From contig NZ_QULW01000029.1 of NCBI RefSeq assembly GCF_003481825.1, forward strand, positions 1 through 21,995: a stretch of 21,995 nt of DNA. Direction: 5' to 3'. Positions 1 to 7,365 of this stretch are shown one piece after another (position 1 is the first letter of the stretch; each line of letters begins with the position of its first letter). Made by a program: the position numbers and the translations under genes. This DNA comes from Clostridium sp. OM02-18AC. Its GTDB lineage: Bacteria > Bacillota > Clostridia > Lachnospirales > Lachnospiraceae. The notes under the pieces were generated by a model. It ran no database searches, had not been told where the DNA came from, and was given only the letters and a program-made list of their open reading frames with translations.

Positions 1-78
1 CTGCTTGCAAAACAGCAGTGCCCGCAGGAGACTCTTGCAAAGCTGGCTGAGAAAGCAACCGAGAGACATATGGCTTAA
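1..78 (+). CDS. 3' end of an unidentified gene (possibly a YgeW-type carbamoyltransferase)
   Basis: Only the last 25 codons are inside the window, ending in TAA at 76-78. The tail is helical in character (AKQQCPQETLAKLAEKATER, then HMA). It lies on the same strand as arcC, 239 bp upstream of it, so it could be another member of the purine/ureide block. Carbamoyltransferases of the YgeW type end in a helix of this kind and are usual neighbours of ygeY, hydA and carbamate kinase. That identity is a guess from context, since no catalytic motif is visible in the fragment. Confidence 0.55.
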   Translation: MLAKQQCPQETLAKLAEKATERHMA

Positions 79-99
79 TCTGCCAACACGGCAGTACCG

Positions 100-121
100 T
101 AACCGGTAAGGTGACCGGTTA
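100..121. other. Perfect 8-bp inverted repeat after the first gene
   Basis: TAACCGGT at 100-107 and ACCGGTTA at 114-121 are separated by 6 nt and lie 21 bp after the stop of the first gene. No T-run follows directly, so it is not a standard intrinsic terminator. It could be a 3' hairpin or a dyad operator. The sequence shows the symmetry; the function is unknown. Confidence 0.5.
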
Positions 122-173
122 TGTTACATCAGTAAATTGGGTACACCCCCTTTTTATACAACAACTTGCTCTG

Positions 174-208
174 TCAGCGGATGCGCCACTGGCGTCTCCC
201 TGACATGC
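174..208 (+). repeat. 35-nt hairpin repeat, copy 1
   Basis: The core GGATGCGCCACTGGCGTCTCC-like segment folds as GGA-t-GCGCC-act-GGCG(T)-c-TCC. It matches copies at 1287-1321 (same strand) and 11498-11532 (opposite strand) over the same 35 nt with a handful of substitutions. Some of these keep pairing or use G-T. It lies in the intergenic space before arcC. Size, palindromy and dispersion resemble REP-type or other intergenic palindromic repeats. Confidence 0.75.
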
Positions 209-217
209 GATGCAGCA

Positions 218-258
218 AAAGCGGTGGCAGTCCTTAAACGGGCTGCCATCACTGCTTT
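218..258 (+). other. Stem-loop in arcC leader
   Basis: Outer arms AAAGC (218-222) and GCTTT (254-258) enclose inner arms TGGCAG (225-230) and CTGCCA (243-248). It follows directly after hairpin repeat copy 1. It may be a weak terminator or a leader structure ahead of arcC. There is no strong T-run, so I do not call it a terminator. Confidence 0.35.
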
Positions 259-283
259 GAAAATGAACAATAAGAAATATAGT
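257..283 (+). promoter_or_regulatory. Possible promoter for arcC
   Basis: TTGAAA at 257-262 and TATAGT at 278-283 resemble -35 and -10 boxes. The spacer is only 15 bp, which is short for the vegetative sigma factor. The transcript would start near 290 and reach the ribosome site at 305. Weak call. Confidence 0.3.
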
Positions 284-317
284 CCGTAGGAGAAGGCGGA
301 CTTCAGGAGATCATGTT

Positions 318-1259
318 ATGGGAAAAAGAATTGTAATCGCTCTGGGCGGCAATGCATTGGGGAATAACCTGCCGGAGCAGATGATCGCAGTAAAGAAAAC
401 AGCTTCCGCAATCGTAGATCTGATCGAGGCTGGAAATGAAGTGGTAATTGCACATGGAAACGGACCGCAGGTTGGCATGATCCAGAATGCCATGTCCGAG
501 CTGACCCGTTCCAATCCGGAAAAATATATTCCGTGCCCGCTGTCTGTATGTGTGGCTATGAGCCAGGGCTACATCGGTTATGACCTTCAGAATGCGCTGC
601 GCGAGGAAATGTTAGACCGCGGTATCACCACGGGCTGCACCACCATCCTGACCCAGGTAGAGGTCGATGCAAAGGATCCGGCATTCGAGAACCCGACCAA
701 GCCGATCGGTGCATTTATGACCAAGGAAGAGGCTGACAAGATGGTTGCAGAGCAGGGCTACAAGGTTGTAGAGGATGCAGGACGCGGCTACCGCCGTGTG
801 GTTGCTTCCCCGAAGCCACAGTCTATCATCGAGATTGACACCATCCGCAATCTGGTAGAAAATGATTATGTAGTTGTTGCCTGCGGCGGCGGCGGTATCC
901 CGGTATTCGTAACCGAGGGCCATCACTTAAAGGGTGCTGCAGCAGTCATCGATAAAGACTTTGCAGCAGAGAAGCTGGCAGAGCAGTTAAATGCAGACTG
1001 CCTGATCATCTTAACCGCAGTGGAGAAGGTTGCCGTTCATTTCGGCAAACCGGATCAGGAGTGGCTGTCTGAGCTGACTCCGGAGACTGCACAGAAGTAT
1101 ATCGAGGCTGGTGAGTTTGCACCGGGCTCCATGCTTCCGAAGGTACAGGCTGCTGTCGCATTTGCAGAGTCTGCACCGGGACGCGAGTCTCTTATTACCC
1201 TGCTTGAAAAAGCAAAAGATGGTATCAACGGTCTGACCGGTACCAGAATTCACCAGTAA
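318..1259 (+). CDS. arcC: Carbamate kinase
   Basis: This enzyme catalyses reversible phosphate transfer between carbamoyl phosphate and ADP, giving ATP, CO2 and NH3 in the cytoplasm. The 313-aa length is normal for the family. Visible amino-acid-kinase motifs are ALGGNALG near residue 8, AHGNGPQVG near 45, the glycine-rich VACGGGGIPV near 191, and AVIDKDFAAEKLA near 209 with the nucleotide-binding lysine. The C-terminal part has GSMLPKVQAA, typical of ArcC. The ATG at 318 sits 7 nt after AGGAGA (305-310); an out-of-frame ATG at 313 is ignored. No arginine deiminase or ornithine carbamoyltransferase gene follows. Instead a hydantoinase-type gene and a ygeY homologue do, so this copy likely serves purine/ureide fermentation (inference), like E. 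coli YqeA. Confidence 0.95.
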   Translation: MGKRIVIALGGNALGNNLPEQMIAVKKTASAIVDLIEAGNEVVIAHGNGPQVGMIQNAMSELTRSNPEKYIPCPLSVCVAMSQGYIGYDLQNALREEMLDRGITTGCTTILTQVEVDAKDPAFENPTKPIGAFMTKEEADKMVAEQGYKVVEDAGRGYRRVVASPKPQSIIEIDTIRNLVENDYVVVACGGGGIPVFVTEGHHLKGAAAVIDKDFAAEKLAEQLNADCLIILTAVEKVAVHFGKPDQEWLSELTPETAQKYIEAGEFAPGSMLPKVQAAVAFAESAPGRESLITLLEKAKDGINGLTGTRIHQ

Positions 1260-1273
1260 ATAACACAGATACA

Positions 1274-1328
1274 ATATGCAAAGCAATCAGCGGACGCGCC
1301 ACTGGCGCCTCCTCGATATGCAAAGCAA
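1274..1328 (+). repeat. 13-bp direct repeat bracketing hairpin repeat copy 2
   Basis: ATATGCAAAGCAA occurs at 1274-1286 and again at 1316-1328. Between them lies the palindromic part of repeat copy 2. The second unit overlaps the end of the 35-nt repeat. This could be a short duplication around an inserted element or part of a composite repeat; the sequence alone cannot decide. Confidence 0.65.
1287..1321 (+). repeat. 35-nt hairpin repeat, copy 2
   Basis: The core reads GGA-c-GCGCC-act-GGCGC-c-TCC, a near-perfect palindrome with a 3-nt loop. It matches copy 1 (174-208) and, inverted, copy 3 (11498-11532). It lies in the 169-bp gap between arcC and hydA. Confidence 0.8.
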
Positions 1329-1333
1329 CAAAA

Positions 1334-1368
1334 TAACCGCAGGAGTGGTCTGTCCGCTCTTGCGGTTA
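1334..1368 (+). other. Strong stem-loop between arcC and hydA
   Basis: TAACCGCAGGAG (1334-1345) pairs with CTCTTGCGGTTA (1357-1368) across an 11-nt loop, giving 12 bp including one G-T pair. TATGCAA (1317-1323) and TTGCATA (1372-1378) add an outer arm. No T-run follows, so it is more likely an mRNA processing or stability structure, or part of the repeat unit, than a terminator. Confidence 0.6.
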
Positions 1369-1428
1369 AAGTTGCATACAGGGGTAAAACCAAAATATTT
1401 TCGCACAGAAATAGGAGTGAAGAAAACG

Positions 1429-2844
1429 ATGAAAACGATAGTGAAGAACGGAATGCTCTGCACCGAGAGCGGTGTCTATGAAGCAGATATTCTGATCGAA
1501 AACGGCGTGATCCGTGAAATCGGGACTGGTCTTGCGGAACATGAGAGCAAACTGGGTTCGGCAGATGCAGAGATTGAAATCGTTGATGCATCTGGAAAGT
1601 ATGTCTTACCGGGAGCGGTAGACATCCATACCCACATGGATCTGGATGTGGGGATCGCCCGCGTCATTGACGATTTTTACACTGGAACCATTGCAGCTGC
1701 CTGCGGCGGCACCACCTCCATTGTGGATCACATGGCATTCGGACCAAAGGACTGCAGCCTGTGGCATCAGGTCAGGGAATATCATAAGCTGGCAGACGGC
1801 AACGCCGTGGTAGACTATGGTTTCCACGGAGTGTTCCAGCATGTAAATCCGCAGGTACTGGAAGAGATGGGCGAGATTGCAGAGAAAGAGGGCATCACCA
1901 GTTTTAAGGTCTACATGACCTATGGCTACGGACTGAATGATAAAGAACTGATGCAGATTTTAACCCAGGCGAAAAAAGATGGCATTCTGATCGCTTCCCA
2001 TTGTGAGAATGACGGTATGGTGAACTATTACCGGGAAAAATTTGTGAAGGAGGGGCATACCCAGCCGCGCTACCAGCCGCTCAGCCGTCCGGCCGAGACT
2101 GAGGCTGAGGCCGTGAACCGTTTCCTGTATCTGGCAGAATCAGCAGGGGAAGCACCGGTTTATGTTGTACATTTATCCAGCAAACAGGGACTCATGGAAG
2201 TGCGCCGTGCGAGAAGACGCGGACAGAAGCATTTCGGCGTGGAAACCTGTCCGCAGTATCTGTTTCTGACAGATGACCGCTACGCAGATGATCAGGAGGG
2301 CTTAAAGGCGATCATGGCACCGCCGCTTCGAAAGAAAGAGGATAATGCGGCGCTCTGGCAGGCGCTGGAGGATGGGGAACTGGATGCAGTTGCGACTGAC
2401 CACTGCCCATTTACCTTTGCCAAACAAAAGCAGCAGGGCGCGAAAGACTTTACCCAGTGCCCGAGCGGAGCTCCGGGTGTGGAGGAACGTCTGCCGCTGA
2501 TGTTTTCTGAGGCAGTAAAGGGAGAACACCTGACAATCCCGCAGTTGGTGCATTACCTTTGCACCAATCCGGCGAGAATCGCAGGCCTGTATCCAAAGAA
2601 GGGTACCATCCAGGCAGGTTCCGATGCAGACCTGGTACTCATCGATCCGAAAAAAGAGTGGACCATTACCACGGAGAAGATGCACGGCAACGCAGACTAC
2701 ACCTGCTATGAGGGCAGGAAAGTGACTGGTTCAATCGAGAAGGTATTCCTGCGTGGCCAAGAGATCGTTTCGGATGGCACTTTTACCGGAACACGCGGGG
2801 AAGGACAGTATCTGAAGCGGGGAACGAGCTCTCTGGCAGAATAA
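1429..2844 (+). CDS. hydA: Dihydropyrimidinase/D-hydantoinase-type amidohydrolase
   Basis: This is a cyclic-amide hydrolase of the amidohydrolase superfamily, 471 aa. The binuclear metal site is visible: H67 and H69 in DIHTHMDL, the probable carboxylated K160 in TSFKVYMTY, H191 in SHCENDG, H248 in VVHLSS and D324 in ATDHCPF. The Y162 region and the CPSGAPGVEERLPL segment are typical of dihydropyrimidinases. The ATG at 1429 is chosen because AGGAGTG (1413-1419) precedes it and the protein then begins at the family's usual beta strand; an earlier in-frame extension runs through the repeat region. Genes of this type next to arcC and ygeY belong to anaerobic purine catabolism clusters (HyuA/HydA), where a ureido or hydantoin ring is opened. 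The exact substrate is not visible. Confidence 0.92.
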   Translation: MKTIVKNGMLCTESGVYEADILIENGVIREIGTGLAEHESKLGSADAEIEIVDASGKYVLPGAVDIHTHMDLDVGIARVIDDFYTGTIAAACGGTTSIVDHMAFGPKDCSLWHQVREYHKLADGNAVVDYGFHGVFQHVNPQVLEEMGEIAEKEGITSFKVYMTYGYGLNDKELMQILTQAKKDGILIASHCENDGMVNYYREKFVKEGHTQPRYQPLSRPAETEAEAVNRFLYLAESAGEAPVYVVHLSSKQGLMEVRRARRRGQKHFGVETCPQYLFLTDDRYADDQEGLKAIMAPPLRKKEDNAALWQALEDGELDAVATDHCPFTFAKQKQQGAKDFTQCPSGAPGVEERLPLMFSEAVKGEHLTIPQLVHYLCTNPARIAGLYPKKGTIQAGSDADLVLIDPKKEWTITTEKMHGNADYTCYEGRKVTGSIEKVFLRGQEIVSDGTFTGTRGEGQYLKRGTSSLAE

Positions 2845-2933
2845 GGTAAAACTAGAAGATCTGGTCCGGAGCTTTGGAAAAGCCCCGGAGACGGATACAG
2901 CCCGCAAAAAGCGGAAAGAAAGGAAGTACAGAC

Positions 2934-4100
2934 ATGCAGAATACGGATGCAGTGGCATGGACGAAGAAATTAGTCGGTATTGAGAGCACAAATCCGGGAA
3001 AAGAAGAGCATGAGATCGCCGGATTTTTGGAGCAGGAGATCAAGGCAGCACTCCCGGAGTGCGGAGAACTGAAAAAGGATTACACGAAGGATGGACGTCC
3101 GGTCCTGATGGCGGTCCTTCCGGGAGAAACAAAGGAAGAACTGGTGTTTATCTGTCACATGGATACCGTTCCGGTCGCCGGTGGCTGGACAAAGAATCCA
3201 CTGGGAGAGGATGGGGAAGATGGCCGTTTCTTTGGCCGTGGTTCCTGCGATATGAAATCCGGCCTGGCGTCTGCCCTTTGTGCATTTCTGGAGGCAGCAG
3301 CGCAGAGGAAGGACACCGGCAAAGTTCCGGAGCGTACCTTAAAGTGGATCGGAACCTGTGATGAAGAAGGGGACATGACCGGTGCGGAGCGTGTCATCGA
3401 GCTTGGCTGGGTGACGAAAGACAGCCTGGTAATGGATACCGAGCCGACAGACGGTGAGATCCAGACTGCCCACAAGGGACGATACTGGTTTGAAGTCACC
3501 ATGCATGGAAAGGCGGCTCATGCAAGCCGTCCGGAGCAGGGCATGGATGCGATCGCCGGAATGGCATATCTGCTGGCTTCTGCCCGCAATCGGATGAAGG
3601 AATTAAAGGAAGACCCGTTCCTGGGAAAATCCACGATCGTGTTCGGCGAGATCCAGGGCGGCGTCCATCCGTACCAGGTTCCGGCAGAATGTAAGGTGTC
3701 TGTGGATATGCGTGTGGTTCCGCCTTATCACATCGGGGATGTGAAGGCACTTCTGGAAGCTGCCGCAGAGGATGCGGCAAAGGAAATCCCGGGATTACAG
3801 GCAGAAATAAAAGTTACCGGAAACCGCCCGCCGATCGCACATCATGAAGATGCAAAGCTGCTGGCATGTCTCAAGGCAGCCGTAGAAGCAGCAACCGGAA
3901 AAGCACCGGTGGTTTCTGCATTTCCGGGTTACACCGATACGGCGGTCATTGCCGGAATGACCGGAAACTGTAACTGCCTTTCTTACGGACCTGGCACCCT
4001 TGCTATGGCACACAAGGCCGATGAGTACGTGGATGAGGCAGATATCCGCCGGTGCCAGAAAGTGTATGAAGTGTTGGTGGAACGCTGGCTGTGGGCGTAA
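2934..4100 (+). CDS. ygeY: YgeY-like M20 metallohydrolase (purine/selenium-cluster hydrolase)
   Basis: This is an M20/ArgE/DapE-type zinc hydrolase of 388 aa. Metal-site residues are visible: H75 and D77 in CHMDTVP, D106 in GSCDMKSG, E144/E145 in CDEEGD, D168 in VMDTEP, and the late histidine in MAHKADEYV. H196 in AAHASRP belongs to the dimerisation/lid domain. The start at 2934 follows AAGGAAG (2920-2926); an upstream in-frame ATG at 2874 would add a basic, non-conserved 20 residues. YgeY-family proteins are called putative selenium metabolism hydrolases because they co-occur with selD, yedF and selenium-dependent molybdenum hydroxylases. In purine fermenters they are thought to cleave an open-chain ureide-type intermediate. 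The substrate here is inferred from neighbours. Confidence 0.9.
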   Translation: MQNTDAVAWTKKLVGIESTNPGKEEHEIAGFLEQEIKAALPECGELKKDYTKDGRPVLMAVLPGETKEELVFICHMDTVPVAGGWTKNPLGEDGEDGRFFGRGSCDMKSGLASALCAFLEAAAQRKDTGKVPERTLKWIGTCDEEGDMTGAERVIELGWVTKDSLVMDTEPTDGEIQTAHKGRYWFEVTMHGKAAHASRPEQGMDAIAGMAYLLASARNRMKELKEDPFLGKSTIVFGEIQGGVHPYQVPAECKVSVDMRVVPPYHIGDVKALLEAAAEDAAKEIPGLQAEIKVTGNRPPIAHHEDAKLLACLKAAVEAATGKAPVVSAFPGYTDTAVIAGMTGNCNCLSYGPGTLAMAHKADEYVDEADIRRCQKVYEVLVERWLWA

Positions 4101-4173
4101 GGAAAAGTCAGTGGACAGATAAATATCCATGTGCTATCATGAGATTTATAAAATTCCGGAAAGGAGGCATGGC

Positions 4174-5208
4174 ATGGCAGGAGGTTTATTTTGCAGCAGC
4201 GGCGGCTGTACGGCGAAGCTTGGACCGGATATTCTGGAGCGGGTATTGAGCCGGATCGAGCGCGGCGCACCGGATAAAAACCTGCTGGTCGGGTTTGACA
4301 GCAGCGATGACGCTGCCATTTACCGCGTCAGCGATGACGTGGCTGTGGTGCAGACCCTGGATTTCTTTCCGCCAATGCTGGAAGATCCGTATGTGTTTGG
4401 CCAGATCGCGGCCACAAATGCGCTGAGCGATGTGTACGCCATGGGAGGCGAGGTCATCAGTGCTTTAAACATTGTATGTTTCCCGCAGGATGAGGACTTA
4501 AATGTGCTCGGAGAGATCATGCGGGGCGGTTCGGAGAAAGTGGTGGAGGCCGGAGCTGTGCTCTGCGGCGGACATTCCATCAACGACAAGGATGTGAAGT
4601 ATGGACTTTCCGTCAACGGTGTCGTACATCCGGACCGGATCTATAAAAATAATGGCGGACAGGCAGGCGATGTGCTGATCCTGACGAAAAAGCTGGGTGT
4701 CGGGATCATGAATACCGCAAACCGCGTGGGAGTGGCATCAAAAGAAGCCATGGCAGAGGCGATAGCTTCCATGACTACGCTGAACAAATATGCGGCGGCC
4801 ATTTCCAAACGGTATACGGTACATGCCTGTACGGATGTGACCGGATTCAGCTTTTTGGGTCATCTGCATGAAATGCTGGACAAGCGTCTGTGGGCTGTGG
4901 TGGACACGTTGAGTATTCCGTATATCAAAGAGGCATACACCCATGCGGAAAACTTTATGATCACGGCTGCCGGGCAGCGAAACCGCAATCATGTAGGCTC
5001 GTTTGTGGACTTTAAGGGTGTTCCGTTCCCGTTAGAAGAAATTTTATTTGACCCGCAGACTTCCGGCGGGCTGCTGTTTTCAGTGCCGCAGGAGGAAGGA
5101 AAAGCGCTCTTACAGGAATTAAAAGAGGCTGGACTTCCGGCACAGATCGTGGGAAGAATGATCCAGCCGGGAGATGCCGGATTTCAGAAGGAGATCACGG
5201 TGCTATAG
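4174..5208 (+). CDS. selD: Selenide, water dikinase (selenophosphate synthetase)
   Basis: It makes selenophosphate from selenide and ATP, the selenium donor for Sec-tRNA, selenouridine and labile-selenium cofactors. The protein is 344 aa. The N-terminal glycine-rich loop has C12 and K15 in GGCTAKLGP, matching the catalytic Cys17 and Lys20 of E. coli SelD; the second Cys of the E. coli loop is Ala here. Further motifs are DSSDDAAIY (res 42-50), TLDFF, ATNALSDVYAMGG, GGHSI, TDVTGFSFLGH and DPQTSGGLL. The ATG at 4174 lies 6 nt after AAGGAGG (4161-4167). The active-site residue is Cys rather than Sec. The gene sits between ygeY and yedF, which ties it to labile-selenium enzymes rather than only selenoprotein synthesis (inference). 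No selA or selB lies in the window. Confidence 0.95.
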   Translation: MAGGLFCSSGGCTAKLGPDILERVLSRIERGAPDKNLLVGFDSSDDAAIYRVSDDVAVVQTLDFFPPMLEDPYVFGQIAATNALSDVYAMGGEVISALNIVCFPQDEDLNVLGEIMRGGSEKVVEAGAVLCGGHSINDKDVKYGLSVNGVVHPDRIYKNNGGQAGDVLILTKKLGVGIMNTANRVGVASKEAMAEAIASMTTLNKYAAAISKRYTVHACTDVTGFSFLGHLHEMLDKRLWAVVDTLSIPYIKEAYTHAENFMITAAGQRNRNHVGSFVDFKGVPFPLEEILFDPQTSGGLLFSVPQEEGKALLQELKEAGLPAQIVGRMIQPGDAGFQKEITVL

Positions 5209-5264
5209 GAAGCAGGCAGGATGGAAAGCAGCATGAACGATAACAGAAGGAGAGGAAGAAAACG

Positions 5265-5873
5265 ATGACAACTGTAGATGCAAGAGGCGATGTTTGCCCG
5301 ATTCCGTTAATGAAAGCGAAAGAGGCAATCAAAAATTTAAATGGTGCAGGTGATGTAGAGGTTCTCGTAGATAACGAGATCGCGGTACAGAACCTGGAGA
5401 AGATGGCTGGTCAGATGGGATATGGCGCAGAGTCCTCCAAAACGGAAGAGAAAACCTGGAAGGTGGTCCTTCATGTGAGCGGTCAGGAGAAATCTGCCGA
5501 AGAGATCCCGGCAGACAGCTGTCTGGTACCGGCTAAGAAAAAAACAGTAGTTGCCGTGACTGCAGATCATATGGGCGAGGGCAATGAAGAGCTTGGTAAG
5601 GTCCTCATCAAAGGATTTTTATTTGCCCAGACCCAGCTTGAGACTCTGCCGGATACGATTTTATTCTACAACGGCGGTGCAAAGCTGACCTGCGAAGGCT
5701 CCGATTCCATCGAAGATTTGAAGAAGCTGGAAGCAGCAGGCGTGCAGATTCTGACCTGCGGTACCTGCTTAAACTACTATGGACTGACCGAAAAATTACA
5801 GGTTGGCGGTGTCACCAACATGTATGTGATCGCACAGACCATGGCAGAAGCTGACCTGGTTGTACGGCCATGA
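5265..5873 (+). CDS. yedF: Selenium metabolism protein YedF (TusA-like + DsrE-like domains)
   Basis: A 202-aa two-domain protein. The N-terminal TusA/SirA-like domain (about 1-72) has C11 in GDVCPIPLMKAKEA, the persulfide/selenide-accepting cysteine position of TusA proteins. The C-terminal DsrE-like domain (about 93-202) has C165 and C168 in LTCGTCLNYYGL. This architecture is the one named YedF in selenium-trait genomes and is regularly next to selD. The start has GGAGAGGAAG upstream at about 5249-5258. The stop overlaps the next start as ATGA (5870-5873), suggesting translational coupling with the cysteine desulfurase. A role as S/Se relay is inferred from family knowledge. Confidence 0.92.
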   Translation: MTTVDARGDVCPIPLMKAKEAIKNLNGAGDVEVLVDNEIAVQNLEKMAGQMGYGAESSKTEEKTWKVVLHVSGQEKSAEEIPADSCLVPAKKKTVVAVTADHMGEGNEELGKVLIKGFLFAQTQLETLPDTILFYNGGAKLTCEGSDSIEDLKKLEAAGVQILTCGTCLNYYGLTEKLQVGGVTNMYVIAQTMAEADLVVRP

Positions 5874-7015
5874 TCTATCTGGACAATGCGGCCACCTCTC
5901 TGCACAAGCCGGAGACGGTGGCCGATGCCGTTTATAAGGTCCTGGTTTCCGGCAGTGTCGGCAATGCAGCGCGGGGAAGCAATGAGGCATCTTTGCAGGC
6001 ACTGCGTCTGGCCGTGGAGACGAGAAGCCGCCTGGGAGAACTGTTTGGGTATCCGCATCCGAACCAGGTGGCATTTTCCATGAATGCAACGGACAGTCTG
6101 AACATGGCCATCCAGGGGTTGTTTGAGCCGGGAGACCATGTGATCACGACGCAGATGGAGCATAATTCCGTGCTGCGTCCTCTGTACCGGAAAGAAAAAG
6201 AGGGCGTGGAGCTGACCATCGTTCCCTGTGATGAACGGGGGCGGCTGTGCCTGGATGTTTTGCAGGGAAGTATCCGGCCGGATACCAAAGCATTGGTCTG
6301 TACCCATGCCTCGAATCTGACCGGCAATGTGAACGACCTGGAAAAGCTTGGCTCACTTTGCCATGAAAATGGCACTTTATTTGTGGTGGACGCAGCCCAG
6401 AGTGCAGGTCTTCTTCCGATTGATATGGAGCGGATGCAGATCGATGTGCTGTGTTTTTCCGGTCATAAGGGACTTTTAGGACCCCAGGGAATGGGCGGGA
6501 TCTGTGTGCGGGAAGGCGTGAAACTGAAACCGTTTCGTGTGGGCGGCACGGGAATCCGCACGTTTGACAAAGAACAGCCGGATGAGATGCCAACACTCCT
6601 GGAAGCAGGAACGCTGAACATGCCTGGGATCGCAGGTCTTCTGGCTGGAGTGGAATACGTTCTGGAGAAGGGAACCGATGCCATCTTCAGGCAGGCAGAT
6701 GCGTATGCGCGTGCCTTTTATGAGGGAGTGCGGAATCTGCCGGGGATTCAGGTTTACGGAGATTTTGAGGCTGCACTCCGGACTCCGGTCGTGACGCTGA
6801 ACCTGAAAGATTATGATTCTGCCGCAGTTGCCGATGAGCTGATGCAGCGGTTTGATATAGCAGTCCGCTCCGGCGGTCATTGTGCGCCGCTCATGCATAA
6901 AGCACTCAAAACCGGAAAGCAGGGCGCGGTGCGCTTCAGCTTTTCCCATTTTAATACCATGGAAGAAGTACAGGAGGCCGTAAAAGCCATGCGGATCCTG
7001 GCCTGGGAGGGATAA
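5870..7015 (+). CDS. Cysteine desulfurase family protein (class-V aminotransferase fold)
   Basis: A 381-aa PLP enzyme expected to take sulfur, or selenium from selenocysteine, off cysteine and hold it on an active-site Cys. Seen: YLDNAATS at the N-terminus, H98 in MEHNS, D174 and Q177 in VVDAAQSAG, PLP lysine K200 in CFSGHKGLLGPQG, and the persulfide cysteine C338 in RSGGHCAPLMH. The RSGGHCAP context resembles SufS/CsdB-type enzymes rather than NifS/IscS. The start overlaps yedF by 4 nt, and a DUF3343 gene begins 1 nt after its stop. No sufB/sufU/iscU gene is near, so delivery to selenium or molybdenum-cofactor enzymes is more likely than Fe-S assembly (inference). Confidence 0.92.
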   Translation: MIYLDNAATSLHKPETVADAVYKVLVSGSVGNAARGSNEASLQALRLAVETRSRLGELFGYPHPNQVAFSMNATDSLNMAIQGLFEPGDHVITTQMEHNSVLRPLYRKEKEGVELTIVPCDERGRLCLDVLQGSIRPDTKALVCTHASNLTGNVNDLEKLGSLCHENGTLFVVDAAQSAGLLPIDMERMQIDVLCFSGHKGLLGPQGMGGICVREGVKLKPFRVGGTGIRTFDKEQPDEMPTLLEAGTLNMPGIAGLLAGVEYVLEKGTDAIFRQADAYARAFYEGVRNLPGIQVYGDFEAALRTPVVTLNLKDYDSAAVADELMQRFDIAVRSGGHCAPLMHKALKTGKQGAVRFSFSHFNTMEEVQEAVKAMRILAWEG

Positions 7016-7016
7016 G

Positions 7017-7253
7017 ATGCTGAAAAAAGAACTTCATCTGATCATTACGTTTCGCGACACGGTCATGGCCATCCGCATGGAGAAAGCCATGAAGGAAGCA
7101 GGACTTCCGGGCCGGATCATTCCGCTTCCCAGTGCCATTTCCGCTGGCTGCGGACTGTGTTTCATGGCGCCTTTGGAGGCGAGAGAAGCCCTGCAGCAGG
7201 AAATGGAAAAACAGGAGATTACATGGGAACTGATCACGGAACTGATGCTCTGA
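7017..7253 (+). CDS. DUF3343 putative Se/S carrier protein
   Basis: A 78-aa protein with a CxxC pair, C45 and C48, in SAGCGLCF. Size, the N-terminal strand (LHLIITF) and this motif match DUF3343, a family annotated as a putative selenium/sulfur carrier. GGAGGG just before the preceding stop serves as ribosome site. It is the last gene of the block, followed by a hairpin terminator at 7287-7319. Its position 1 nt after a cysteine desulfurase, in an operon with selD and yedF, supports a carrier role. The fold and motif are known for the family; the partner is inferred. Confidence 0.88.
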   Translation: MLKKELHLIITFRDTVMAIRMEKAMKEAGLPGRIIPLPSAISAGCGLCFMAPLEAREALQQEMEKQEITWELITELML

Positions 7254-7286
7254 TTCCGTGCTTCACGGGAAATTGCATCCTGAGAA

Positions 7287-7319
7287 ATAAAAATGCTCCG
7301 CGAAGATGCGCATTTTTAT
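7287..7319 (+). terminator. Intrinsic terminator of the selenium/purine block
   Basis: ATAAAAATGC (7287-7296) pairs perfectly with GCATTTTTAT (7310-7319), and GAGA/TCTC just outside extends it with a bulge. The right arm carries the T-run. Because the outer stem is A/T only on both sides, it can act on either strand. Confidence 0.8.
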
Positions 7320-7365
7320 CTCATTTTCTTGTGAATGAGGCTGTAAAGTGGATTGGAGAATAAAT

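Noticed and set aside
174..1321. CRISPR-like array, because a palindromic repeat recurs
   Set aside because: The copies are about 1.1 and 10 kb apart, in both orientations, with genes between them and no cas genes.
7251..7283. TGA ending the DUF3343 gene as a selenocysteine codon, since the locus handles selenium
   Set aside because: Only ten more codons would follow to the next stop, no conserved extension is known to me, and no bacterial SECIS-like hairpin is placed right after the TGA. The hairpin at 7287 is a terminator.
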